The notes under the pieces were generated by a model. The model did not search any database. It worked only from the letters and a program-made list of their open reading frames with translations, and was not told the origin of the DNA. Below are positions 35,201 through 45,400 of a stretch of 64,000 nt of DNA, one piece after another (the first letter of the stretch is position 1; each line of letters opens with the position of its first letter). A program made the translations under genes and the position numbers. The stretch is from Watersipora subatra (taxonomy: Eukaryota > Bryozoa > Gymnolaemata > Cheilostomatida > Watersiporidae), in NCBI RefSeq assembly GCF_963576615.1, contig NC_088714.1, positions 42,254,072 through 42,318,071 of the forward strand, given 5' to 3'.

Positions 35201-37613
35201 GGCAGGTAAATAATCAGGTAGATAGGCAGGTGAATAATTAGGTAGATAGGCAGGTGAATAATCAGGTAGATAGGCAGGTGATTAATCAGGTAGATAGGCA
35301 GGTGAATAATCAGATAGATAGGCATGTAAATAATTAGGTAGACAGGCAGATGAATAATTAGGTAAATAGGCAGGTGAATAATCAGGTAAATATGCAGGTG
35401 AATAATCAGGTAGATAGGCAGGTGAATAATCAGATAGATAGGCAGGTGAATAATCAGGTAGATAGGCAGGTGAATAATCAGGTAGATAGGCAGGTGATTA
35501 ATCAGGTAGATAGGCAGGTGAATAATCAGATAGATAGGCATGTGAATAATTAGGTAGACAGGCAGATGAATAATTAGGTAAATAGGCAGGTGAATAATCA
35601 GGTAAATATGCAGGTGAATAATCAGGTAGATAGGCAGGTGAATAATCAGATAGATAGGCAGGTGAATAATCAGGTAGATAGGCAGGTGAATAATCAGGTA
35701 GATAGGCAGGTGAATAACCAGGTAAATAGGCAGGTGAATAATCAAGTAGATAGGCAGGTGAATAATCAGGTAGATAGGCAGGTGAATAATCAGGTAGATA
35801 GGCAGGTGAATAATCAGGTAGATAGGCAGGTGAATAATCAGGTAGATAGGCAGGTGAATAATCAGGTAGATAGGCAGGTGAATAATCAGGTAGATAGGCA
35901 GGTGAATAGGTAGGTAGATAGGCAGGTGAATAATCAGGTAGATATGCACGTGAATAATCAGGTAGATAGGCAGGTGAATAATCAGGTAGAGAGGCAGGTG
36001 AATAATCAGGTAGATATGCAGGTGAATAATCAGGTAGAAAGGCAGGTGAATAATTAGGTAGGTAGGCAGGTGAATAATCAGGTAAGTATGCAGGTGAACA
36101 ATCAGGTAGATAGGCAGGTGAATAATCAGATAGATAGGCAGGTGACTAATCAGGTAGATAGGCAGGTGAATAATCAGGTAGAGAGGCAGGTGAATAATCA
36201 GGTAGATAGGCAGGTGAATAATCAGGTAAATAGGCAGGTGAATAATCAGGTAGATATGCTGGTGAATAATCAGGTAGATAAGCAGGTGAATAATTAGGTA
36301 GATAGGCAGGTGAATACTAAGTAGTTAGGTACAGTAATTGATTAACCAGGTCAATAGGTAAATGAATAGGGTTGCAGATGGGTAGGTGGAAACACTGGTA
36401 AGTGGGTAGGGGAGAAACATAAAAAAAGAGTTGGCAGACAGGCAGTTAAAAAGGTAGATGTGCAGGTGGCGTTGATGGTGAGTTAATAGGTTTACAAGTT
36501 GATAGGTTGTGAGCATGTGGTTACTTCAAGTACATATACAGGTACTCTCATCGAAATATGACCATTTTAGCAGCCAATTATTGTTTGTCCAATCATTCAA
36601 TTATACACGTCTTCTAACTGACAGACATGTTGGCCACTATTATTTAAATTTGTTAAAGCTTTTATCTATTCTCTGATTTAATGGTAGTTAATGGCGAAAG
36701 AAAGCAATTAATAAAAATTCAATATTTTTTAACTGATGTTAGCAAAAAATTGATATCAGAACAACATCTGTCTGTTGTTTTATTAATTCCTGCGATACCT
36801 CTTGCATTGGCTATTTCTCCAAGGGGGTGTGCCATTCTTTGGCTAGCAGTCGGAGCAATGCAAATAGGCATCGATATTCTTTCGCCTAAAATGGTTGTCT
36901 CTAATCTTACTTCGGATACATCTGTGAGCATTCTCGGTCGCAGTCTAAACCTGTAACAGCAATGAGACTATGCGGTAATAAAGCTAATTGGTGTAACAAG
37001 GTGGCACAACTCTCATTTGAGGTCAAATGCTAATGTACATCCTACGAGCATAATAAGCTCAGGCACAAACAATGATATAACCTGAATATTCTAATGAATG
37101 AACCAAGGCAGCATATTAACTACTCGTGAGAAAAAGTCCATTAGCTTACTAATACCAAGTCAAAGATGGAAGGCTAGGGCTGGTCTAAACAATTAAGAGT
37201 TATCTTCCCTTAGCACAGTGAAAATACAAACCTCAGCTATCAGTTGAAACGTGCTTCATCTGCGAATGATGTTAATTTTCAAGAAATGTAAGCTGCAGGA
37301 GGTAGTAGAGAGATAAAAAAGCAAAGTACGTATTACTAGTAAAAATGGACTATGACCCGAGGCCAGTGACATTGGCTATATATAAGATTGTGAAAGAGAA
37401 CATTGGGTGAGAGACGTGAGAGTAAATAAGGTGGCCTGCCTTCATATGAAAATAAGGAGTTTATAAACTTTACCTCTTGAAGTCATTAATGTTGTCATGG
37501 AGAGTCTGTTCATCATTTGCTCCTGATTGATAATAGGAACTGGAGTTTCTGTCTAGTATGGCTAGTGCCTCTTTTTCATATTCGTTAAGGCATACTAGCT
37601 GTTTGCTAGACAT
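26291..37613 (-). CDS. HAO1: 2-hydroxyacid (glycolate) oxidase, FMN-dependent
   Basis: Nine minus-strand exons: 37474-37613, 36799-36950, 34578-34692, 33331-33471, 32255-32430, 28921-29012, 27805-27963, 27482-27551 and 26291-26358. They total 1113 bp, giving 370 residues plus stop, the usual family length, with every phase consistent. The enzyme oxidises glycolate or other 2-hydroxyacids to 2-oxoacids with O2, producing H2O2, normally in peroxisomes. Motifs in order: [12 protein letters not shown] (N-terminal active-site Tyr), [24 protein letters not shown] (second active-site Tyr), [15 protein letters not shown] (FMN-contacting Lys), [13 protein letters not shown] (catalytic His and substrate Arg), [20 protein letters not shown] and FIGRP (FMN phosphate site). 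The C-terminus is MMTRL, a weak match to a PTS1 signal (usually SKL-like). Most introns are long and several contain tandem arrays. HAO1 versus HAO2 orthology cannot be settled here; the symbol is a best guess for the family. Confidence 0.92.
26380..27470 (-). other. Oxidase gene last intron
   Basis: Between exons 8 and 9. No repeat array; short frames have no motif. Confidence 0.5.
28165..28320. repeat. ~20-bp degenerate tandem repeat
   Basis: Imperfect copies of GTGGTCAGTCTAGTGGACA in oxidase intron 6. Confidence 0.75.
29229..29421. repeat. 40-bp perfect tandem repeat (~5 copies)
   Basis: Period exactly 40 with essentially no differences between copies (AGGAAGCAATCCCATTGGTT, then GTTGGCTGTATGGAGCAA), implying recent expansion. 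In oxidase intron 5, about 215 bp upstream (gene sense) of exon 6's acceptor. Confidence 0.95.
29733..30182. mobile_element. TTAA-flanked foldback MITE, copy 2
   Basis: TTAA lies on both sides (29729-29732 and 30183-30186). Ends AGATAAACTTACACAAAA and TTTTGTGTAAGTTGATCT. It is 450 bp, the same length as the 62-kb copy, and its asymmetric core (GACCGACAGAATAG) runs opposite to the other copies. Confidence 0.78.
30440..30520. repeat. Short GACAGGCAGGT tandem
   Basis: Four or so copies of GACAGACAGGCAGGT; minor array in oxidase intron 5. Confidence 0.7.
30780..31225 (+). mobile_element. Helitron-like non-autonomous element, degenerate
   Basis: Matches the family body and ends near CTCAGGCAACGCCGGGTT; the CTAG terminus is mutated (CTCATAG). 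In oxidase intron 5. Confidence 0.55.
31226..31920. other. Intronic sequence without recognised element
   Basis: Only a short repeat of TCTGGAATGT (31650-31690) stands out. Confidence 0.45.
31930..31995 (-). repeat. tRNA-derived SINE / tRNA-like sequence
   Basis: Minus strand: TAGCGTGCTGGG (A-box-like) and, about 25 bases on, GTGGGTTCAAATCTC (B-box-like). No convincing full cloverleaf, so a SINE head is more likely than a functional tRNA. Confidence 0.4.
32461..32826. repeat. 12-bp minisatellite beside oxidase exon 5
   Basis: About 30 copies of CACTATAGACTG/CACTATAGACCG. On the gene strand it ends about 30 bases before the exon 5 acceptor, so it occupies the branch-point region of intron 4. 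Being a multiple of three it gives long open frames on both strands (YSAV repeats on minus). Confidence 0.95.
32880..33060. repeat. AT-rich low-complexity (ATATCATATT)
   Basis: Degenerate TATATCACATTATATC repeats in oxidase intron 4. Confidence 0.7.
33700..34012. repeat. 11-bp minisatellite (~28 copies)
   Basis: Unit GTGTGCAGCGG with AAG/AGG variants, GC-rich against its surroundings, in oxidase intron 3 about 230 bp from exon 4's acceptor in gene sense. All three frames on both strands are open and low complexity. Confidence 0.95.
34275..34496. repeat. 22-bp minisatellite (~10 copies)
   Basis: Unit CATATGTAACATGCCTATAT plus AC, in oxidase intron 3, starting about 80 bp downstream (gene sense) of exon 3's donor. 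Confidence 0.95.
35009..36320. repeat. 24-bp minisatellite with higher-order structure (~54 copies)
   Basis: Unit GGCAGGTGAATAATCAGGTA plus GATA. Marker variants (GTGATTAATC, GGCATGT, GACAGGCAGA, AATATGCAGG) recur in the same order 216 bp apart, for instance 35281 and 35497, showing duplication of nine-unit blocks. It lies in oxidase intron 2. A 330-codon minus frame and two plus frames are by-products. Confidence 0.96.
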
Positions 37614-37628
37614 GCTTTCATCTGCTTA

Positions 37629-38045
37629 ACAATAAATGTATATGTATACATATATACATATATACATGCATACATGTATACATGTATACATGTATATACA
37701 TATGTGCACGTGTATACATATACACATGCAGTATATATGTATACACATGTATACATAGCAATATATATGTATACACAGTATATATGTATACATTTGTATA
37801 TGTATACGTGTATATATACACGTATACATATGTACATGTAAACATATATGCATGTATTATACATGTATATATGTACATACATGTATGTACATATATACAT
37901 ATGTACATATGTATACATATGTATATATATGAACATATGTATACATATGTTCATATGTATACATATGTACCATCATGTATACATATGCACCATCATGTAT
38001 ACATATGCACCATCATGTATACATATGCACCATCATGTAGGTATG
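37629..38045. repeat. TA/TG-rich complex microsatellite
   Basis: Interrupted TATACATATGTACATG sequence with a terminal 19-bp periodic part (CATCATGTATACATATGCAC). It begins about 15 bp upstream of the oxidase start codon in gene sense, so it occupies the presumed 5'UTR/promoter. Confidence 0.92.
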
Positions 38046-38184
38046 TATACCTATGTACATGACGATGTACATGAGGCAACGGCGATGTACATTATGTTAC
38101 ACATCATCATTGCCGGCATTCAACTAGTAATATATATCTATACTACTGAATGCTAGAAGTTGCGCGGGTAACACGAAAAGTTTT

Positions 38185-38440
38185 TGAGTAACTTAAGAAT
38201 TTGTATGAATTCATAAATACAAATAAATACATGAATTGTATGAGTTTGAGTAACTTGAGAATTTGTATGAATTCATAAATACAAATAAATACATGAATTG
38301 TATGAGTTTGAGTAACTTGAGAATTTGTATGAATTCATAAATACAAATAAATACATGAATTGTATGAGTTTGAGTAACTTGAGAATTTGTATGAATTCAT
38401 AAATACAAATAAATACATGAATTGTATGAGTTTGAGAAAC
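38185..38440. repeat. 62-bp tandem repeat (4 copies)
   Basis: Near-identical copies with period exactly 62 (GAATTTGTATGAATTCATAA, then ATACAAATAAATACATGAAT). Confidence 0.95.
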
Positions 38441-39045
38441 TTAAGCTAGTAACTTGAACTAGTCTAAATCTTTACTATAAGAAAAGCCGTGTCCATCCTT
38501 TCCTCAGAGCATAAAGAAAAAAGATCGCCTCTTACAATAAGCAAACCCATACGTTCACATACAAGAATGTTAAAATAAGTACACTACCACTACATTATGC
38601 GGCTACCTTGCCACAGCTTGGAATAATCCTTACATTTCATGATCTCCACGGCGCATCAGACTGCAAGCGTTGTTTTTGGGAAAGTTTGGACAGGTTTTTT
38701 TATAGTAGTTCAAGCGTGAGTATTTGAACCAATCGTTACAAACTGGACATACAACAGACAAACAAACACTTGGATTTATATATATAAAATAAATAAAATA
38801 TATATAATTTTATTATATATGTATTATATATTATATATATATATATATTTATATATTATATATATATATATTTATGTGTTGACTAGTGTTGAGACGCTGA
38901 CTAGGAGTCAATGGGATCATAAGTAAAGATCAATGGCTGGGTGCATATGTAGGTGTATTTAGTAGTCATAATGAATTATTTTCAGTGTACAGCAGCTGAG
39001 AAGAGTGGAGGTGTTCAACAGAGCCATAACATATCATCTATCACT
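38441..39045. other. Intergenic; AT microsatellite at 38785-38875
   Basis: A TATATAATTTTATTATA-type run is the only structure apart from unidentified single-copy sequence. Confidence 0.5.
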
Positions 39046-39059
39046 TGGTGCATCATTAA

Positions 39060-39300
39060 AAAGCTATTTTCATTACTACTAGCACACCCTCCTTATAGTC
39101 CAGATCTGGCATCAAGCAATTCTCATCTTTACATACCATTAAAAAACCACCTGAGAGGCCAGCATTTCACTACTGATGCACCCATCATTAAAGCTCTCTG
39201 CATAGATGTTTTAGAATCCAGATGCCAGAATGTTATTTTGCAGCAATTGAGAATTATGTAGGAAAGTGGAACAAGTGTATAAAAAAGAGTCCATCTTGAA
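39060..39300 (+). pseudogene. mariner transposase C-terminal fragment
   Basis: The frame reads AHPPYSPDLASSNSHLYIPL then KNHLRGQHF, the mariner block around the third catalytic acidic residue (PYSPDLAP in intact enzymes). After a frameshift near 39235 it continues AAIENYVGKWNKCIKK, the usual C-terminus. The N-terminal helix-turn-helix and first two catalytic residues are absent and no terminal repeats were identified, so this is a dead 5'-truncated copy. Confidence 0.75.
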
Positions 39301-39884
39301 AGTGAAAAACAATGTGAAGCTTTATCCTATTGTAATAAAATGTTATGACAAAATTTCCACTACTTATTGACTGATCATCCTATATCATAGGATAATGTCA
39401 TAAAAGCTATCCTTGATTTAGAGACTACAGTAAAAGATGACTGACAAACTGTTTAAGGTTTGTTCCCTAATACAAAGGTCATTGCTTCTTTACACAATTC
39501 CCTCTGTATACAGATTACCCTGTAGATTCATTGTAGGAAAACATACAGATACCTGCATAGTAAATTCAGGTCTAGTCAGTACTTACGCACAAATTTTAGC
39601 TCGCAGACAAGTATCCAGTCTTCAGGATGACACCGGCTGCCCGTAATAGATAAACTCCAGGGTGAGCATGTCACTATCCCTATAACAGCTCAGTCTAGGC
39701 GTGTATATGTCACTAGCACAATCTTATTTACCCTGCATTTTATCAAATGTCTCGGCTGTGTATTGAAGAATGCAAGCATGCTGCTATTGTGCTTTAGAAA
39801 GTATACAAAACTTTGTAAACATTTGTAAACTTCTTTCATTCTGAGTCAAGCTGCGCAATTAGTTTAGCTTCTGCTGGGACGCCT
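39301..39884. other. Intergenic, nothing identified
   Basis: Short frames only (39437-39646), no motif. Confidence 0.45.
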
Positions 39885-40065
39885 TCCATCTTGCTTGTGA
39901 ATATACGGAATATGACTTCTTTCATGTATTGTCGTGAAAACATGCAATATAGCTTCTTTTGCATATCATCATGAATACATGCAAAATGGCTTCTCTTGTG
40001 TATCATCATGAATACATTCAAAATGGCTTCTCTCATGTACCGTCATGAACACATGCAAAAATTTC
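39885..40065. repeat. ~36-bp degenerate tandem repeat
   Basis: About five diverged copies of a unit containing CATGCAAAATGGCTTCTCT. Confidence 0.75.
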
Positions 40066-40689
40066 AAAACTTGTTGCAATACAGCAGACCTATTTGTCTG
40101 CTTGGAGTTTAGTCCCTAAATATGCATATAGCAGATAACTCCAACTTCATGAACTAATATACTACATGTATTTATATCTCTGTTCTAGTGTGTTACTAAA
40201 TGAAGTGCCAATCCTGTAACAAAAGGTTTTCACTTTAGCATATAAAAGGCTTTTGTCAATGTGCCCACCATACATTCTGTGAGGAGAACTGCATCAGAGC
40301 TTATTTTTTCCTTACTAACATAGAGCGGATCAGTTTTACCGCTGGAAAACTTATAATGACTACAACATCCACTTTACCTTAGCAAACCTTGCTGTTAGCT
40401 GACTTGAAGCAGCGAAGGTTACAGATTAAATACCAAACCAAGGAGTTAATATTTCAATGTCTCTTTAGCTGATAACACTCACGCTGTTTCGTGCCATAGT
40501 ACCATCAGTGTGTTGGGCAATGTATGTCATCGTCTCAGCATTGTCTTTCAACACTGGAGTACCATCCTGATTTATGAAGTTAAAAAAGAAACTACACGCT
40601 GTGATGATGAAACACTTGAGGGACATTATGAAAGTCAAGTGGCAGCACAAGATCATAAATGTAGAAATCTTCAAACGGGTAGGCCTATC

Positions 40690-40920
40690 ATCAATGGCTG
40701 ACATCCTTATTGAAACAAAGTCTTAGATGGTTGGGCCATGTACACAGAATAAAACAAGACCAGCTTCCACATCAACTATTGTACTCTCAAACTATGTGAT
40801 GGTAAATGGAATCAAGGAAGACCTAGACTATGCTGTAAAGATGTAGCTAAGAGGAGTTTAAAATGAAGTCAGATCAATGGAAACTCATAGCAGATGACTG
40901 TTTGTATTCGAGCTGACTGG
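40690..40920 (+). pseudogene. LINE ORF2 3'-end fragment
   Basis: Interrupted frames give SLRWLGHVHRI, then PHQLLYSQ, a frameshift, CDGKWNQGRPRLCCKDVAKR, a stop, and finally RADWR. This is the typical post-RT tail of CR1/Jockey-type LINEs (RWLGHVxR ... GRPRLRYKDVCKRDL). A related scrap is at 57690-57800. Confidence 0.65.
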
Positions 40921-40984
40921 AGATCTGCTAGCATATATATGTAAGCCCAACCATAAACAGTCATAATCACCTCAACTGACTGCC

Positions 40985-41250
40985 AGAGAGAGAAAGAGAG
41001 AGAAAGAGAGAGAAAGAGAGAGAAAGAGAGAGAGGGAGGGAGAGAGAGAGAGGGAGAGAGGGAGGGAGAGAGGGAGAGATGGAGAGAGGGAGAGAGGGAG
41101 GGAGAGAGGGAGAGAGAGAGGGAGAGAGGGAGGGAGAGAGGGAGAGATGGAGAGAGGGAGAGAGAGAGGGAGAGAGGGAGAGAGAGAGGGAGAGAGAGAG
41201 GAAGAAAGAAAGGGAGAAAGAGAGGGTAGAAGAGAGGGAGAGGGAGAGAG
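40985..41250. repeat. Purine microsatellite (GAGAGGGA)n
   Basis: About 265 bp of almost pure purine on the plus strand, GAGAGAAA then GGGAGAGA variants. Open frames on both strands are artefacts. Confidence 0.95.
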
Positions 41251-42048
41251 ATCATCGATATGGTACAGTTTCAATCTGGTTATGAAGCAAGGTAAAGTGG
41301 ACTCTTTCCAAAAAGAAATTGTTCAAGTTCGGTTCATGTGAAGAATGATTAAAGCCTGAAGAACGGACAAAGCCGTGATCTATTCTATGGAACGGAACGC
41401 ATTAGCATTTCCTGTCACAAGTATTTTTTGTTGTGGAGAGCACCCTTAATCAGGGGCAATTGTAGGAGATCATTTATTTCCCAAGATTTGCCTTAATTAA
41501 AACGCATTTATCGTCAATGTGGGGTTTAGGATAAAGCGTGCGTGAGCCTAGTAATTGTTTCAAAGAAAGGCATTCATTATACTGTTATTACACGTGCAGG
41601 TTGTGAGTGCCTCATTGCTCATCACTTCCACTTCCTGCCATAGTCACTGTTCTACATTTCTACCTTGCCTTGAGTCCGGCTCTACCTGAGATCTAAAATG
41701 TGTTGAAAAAAAGTTTGCTATTACTACAATGCTTAGTGAATCCTTTAGCGAGTATTGCTTACGTTAGACAAATTGCTTCCTCCATGCCTAGAAAAAGCCT
41801 GAATATTATAAACCAACCAAGTTCTTGTGTTGTTGTGAAATTAAAGTTCAACTCAAACAAAGCAGAGAAAAACTTTTGTAAAATGATTTCCCCAATGTAT
41901 AGCATTTTTTGTAATTTATCAACTAACTCCTGTCTTAAGAGAAAGAGACAAAAGAGAGTGGAAAGCGATGTCTTCATCCAACAAACTTTTGAATTCTGAT
42001 AGTGTGAATTCTATAAAAAATATTAAAGAGATAAAGCTTAAATTGTGA
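41251..42048. other. Region upstream of GPCR, nothing identified
   Basis: A 99-codon frame (41700-41999) overlaps antisense frames and has no domain. Confidence 0.4.
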
Positions 42049-42060
42049 TATATAAAAAGG
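42049..42060 (+). promoter_or_regulatory. TATA-like box upstream of GPCR
   Basis: The string TATATAAAAAGG lies about 355 bp upstream of the GPCR start codon and matches a TATA-box consensus. In an AT-rich window such matches arise by chance, so the assignment is tentative. Confidence 0.25.
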
Positions 42061-42414
42061 GGCAAAGGCTCTCTCAATGTCATGGCAATTATGGTATGAT
42101 GAGGCAGGCTTGTGGTTTCTAGTAGAGCTGTTACATTACCTATATAGAGCACGCAGGGTTGGTTAGTATGCCTGTACTGCGTGCTCATAGCTGACCAATC
42201 AAAAAGCTTCTGCCACTAGAAACACCAATCTTTTTTGTCCGCATTAATCCATCTGTCGTATCAATTCTACCTATAATACATACAGAGATATGAATGAAGC
42301 TAACACTGGCCTGCTCGCGTGTCAGTATGTAATGTATCTGCTGGTCGATGACATAACTATACATTCCAGCATTCGGTGTAAGACGTTTGAGACGGAACAG
42401 TCTGAAAACTCAGC

Positions 42415-45400
42415 ATGGGTAACAATGCTACTATCGAATATAACCCAAGAGAAGGTCTTGATAACCTTCCCCAAGGATTTCGAACATTTTGTATAGTTTT
42501 TCAGAGCCTTCTGTCGCTCACTGGAACTTTAGGAAATTTACTAACTCTGGTCGCTGTGTTCTCGTGTAAGAAGCTTCGACGGACACACAACGCTTACATA
42601 GCTCACCTCGCCTTCGTCGACCTGCTTATAAGCGGTTTTTTAGTTCCGACTAACATATATGGCTTATCGCAAGAGAAGATGCAGGACGATTCAATATCTT
42701 GTAAAGTAGTTGGAATTATCTCTCTCGCAGCTTTAGTCGCATCAATCCTGAGCCTGTTTATGGTGGCACTCAATCGCTATGTGCTGATATGCAAGGGAAT
42801 GCAAACGTATATTAAGATGTACAATAAGATGACAATACCGATCAGCATTGGCCTTATTTGGGTATGGGCTTTCGCTGTCGTCTTGCCTATGCTCACCTTC
42901 AACGGCATCGGATGGAGCATTAAGACCCACTACTGTTTTTTTATAAATTACGACTTTATAACTTTTATATACATCTGCGTTGGCTTAGCGCAGGCTGGAG
43001 TCATCATTCCGGCGGCTGGTACTTCCATCTGTTATTTGCTTATTATTAAGAAGCTGAAGGCCACTGCCCTCAAGTTGGCGCCAAAGTCAGGGAGCAGTGC
43101 GGCTAAGGAGGTGAGAGAAAATTGTTGCAAATAATTCTTTGTAATAAAAACATTATAACACTATAAATCATATAAGTAAAGCTGTATTACTTAGTCTTTT
43201 GCATGCAGCAAAAACCAACCAAGTGTGGTCAGAGATGTCGATTGTTCTAGTAGATAAACTTGTTGTTGACTGCGGTAGTGAAAGTTGTAAAAAATGAAAT
43301 ATAGCATTTTTATTACTGATTGCCAAGGAGATTTTTTTACTAGCAAATTTTTATGCGTCGCTCATAATGTATCACTTACCACAGCCTCTCCTTATATCAC
43401 AAAAAACTAAACTACAAGTAAAATTTTAACACCTTGTATGATGCCATCTTAAGCGAATGCTTAATAAATTTATTTCAAGGCAGCTCCTACCAGTTGAAGT
43501 GCCTTTCGTTGGCGCTTCAACTGATGGGAGCTGAACTCTATTATGAAATTTGAATATCGACACTCCTTTTAGCCACTCTAAAAAGCATTTACACCCCTCT
43601 CAGATACTCTAAAACAATTTACACCTTTTCAGCTCCCCTAAAAAGCATTTGTACCCCTCCTACTCGCTCTAGAAAGCGTTCACACCTCTCAGTTCCTCCA
43701 AAACGAATTAACACCTTTTTAGCTGCTCTAAAAATTTACTACACCTTTTCAGCTGCTCTAAAAAACATCAAACTTATTTTCAAAAGCATCAGCGAGGTTA
43801 ATTTAAATAACAACTTTATTTCAAAACTAAACGTCGTAGCGGTAGTTAAAAATAGTACAAAACATGCAGTTGGACTTGCTATTGCTTTACTTGTTATTAG
43901 CGCTGTCGGTCTCATATCTACGGTTGAAGCCGTTCTCAAAAAAGCTTATCAAGCCTATTTAGGTACTTACTATAGACCCAATGTTTTTACTTAACCATTT
44001 GTAACACCTGGATAGCTGAGCCTTGCTGGACTAGGGATGTTACACTCAACTAATATACCATTGCAACTCAAACTATTCTAATGGTCTAGAAAATATTTGT
44101 AAAATGTTTCGTCGCGCTTATTTGAGATAAGAAAGCACACTCGAGCGAACACCGTTCTGAAAAGTGGATCTTTGTGAGCTTCTGAATTTACCTATACTCC
44201 TTTCATAACTTGCTTTGATTTTTCTTACCTTTTTGATTTTCTTCATCAATTGCCTTGGTTACTACATAAAATTGAATAAGGGGCTGAGCACCACCACCCC
44301 TTATGATAGTCTCATAAGGTTGATGGTTCTGAGCAGGGCTGAAATTTGAGTTGAATAAAAGTGAATGATGAAATAATGACAGGTTCTTGAAACAGCAGGA
44401 GGAAGCATGATGTACTCCATATCTTGGTCATGTCAGAAACCAAGAATTCCTCAAACTGATATCTCTCTGAGTTCGGCGCCGTGAGCTCCATAAATAAACT
44501 ATAGGAAAATTCTCTAGTGAATATTCATGAGCTGGAGAAGCCAAAGTGACAAAGCTCCCGCGGGTTATATTCTTATCGCTTGTTTTAGTGTCCAATTTTG
44601 AGGGCCTACCCATTCATAATTGTATCACTTCATCAACACAACTGTGTGTAACGAAGCCGGTCATTGTCTCTACAACTACAAGTGTTGTATTGCTGTGAAT
44701 AGTGCATGAAAAATGATAAATTATATATAAATTTAACCGCAAACGAATATCTATTTTCTGTCACATGTTACAGCTATCGGCGAGTAGATACCTTCACCAT
44801 TCATATACTTTACAGCGGGCAGCAGCGGGTCGCAGCAGGCAGCAGCGGGTAGCAGCGGGTAGCAGTGGGTAGCAGAAGCAGCGGTTTGATACTGCTATTC
44901 GCTTGTACAAATGACTCTTAGTTGAGACAATTAGCGTTTTTATGAAACTGTCAGAAAAAAGGTATTTAGCATCTGATTGTGTGCAGAAAATTTAAATTTT
45001 CTCCAAAATCAAAAAATCAAAAATCAAAAAATCTCCAAAATTGTTTTAATAAATGTCTGAATGTTACAGTGTTTTGCTAAAACTTGGCTTGGCATTCCTA
45101 TTCAGTAAGGATTATGAGATAAGTATGTAAGATGAACAGTATTTCACACATCTGACAATAATAATATATCTGTAATATGTATGTCTGTAATATGTATGTC
45201 TGTATATATGTGTGTAATATCTATGCCTGCACATGTCTGTAATATTACTTACTCCAAGCAGCAGAATAGAACATATAACATAGATAAATATTTTCTTATA
45301 GAATTTCTCTGTCTACATTTGCTCATAGTTACAAGAATGGGTTTTGTAATAGAAGAAACAGAAAACACCTACGAGGTTGTATGTACAGTGTGTACAGTAT

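Noticed and set aside
34957-35949. 330-codon minus frame of LPIYLIIH repeats as a membrane protein
   Set aside because: By-product of the 24-bp array within an oxidase intron, interrupted in neighbouring stretches by stops.
40869-41274. Ser/Leu/Pro-rich minus frames of about 100-130 codons
   Set aside because: Purely the complement of the purine microsatellite.
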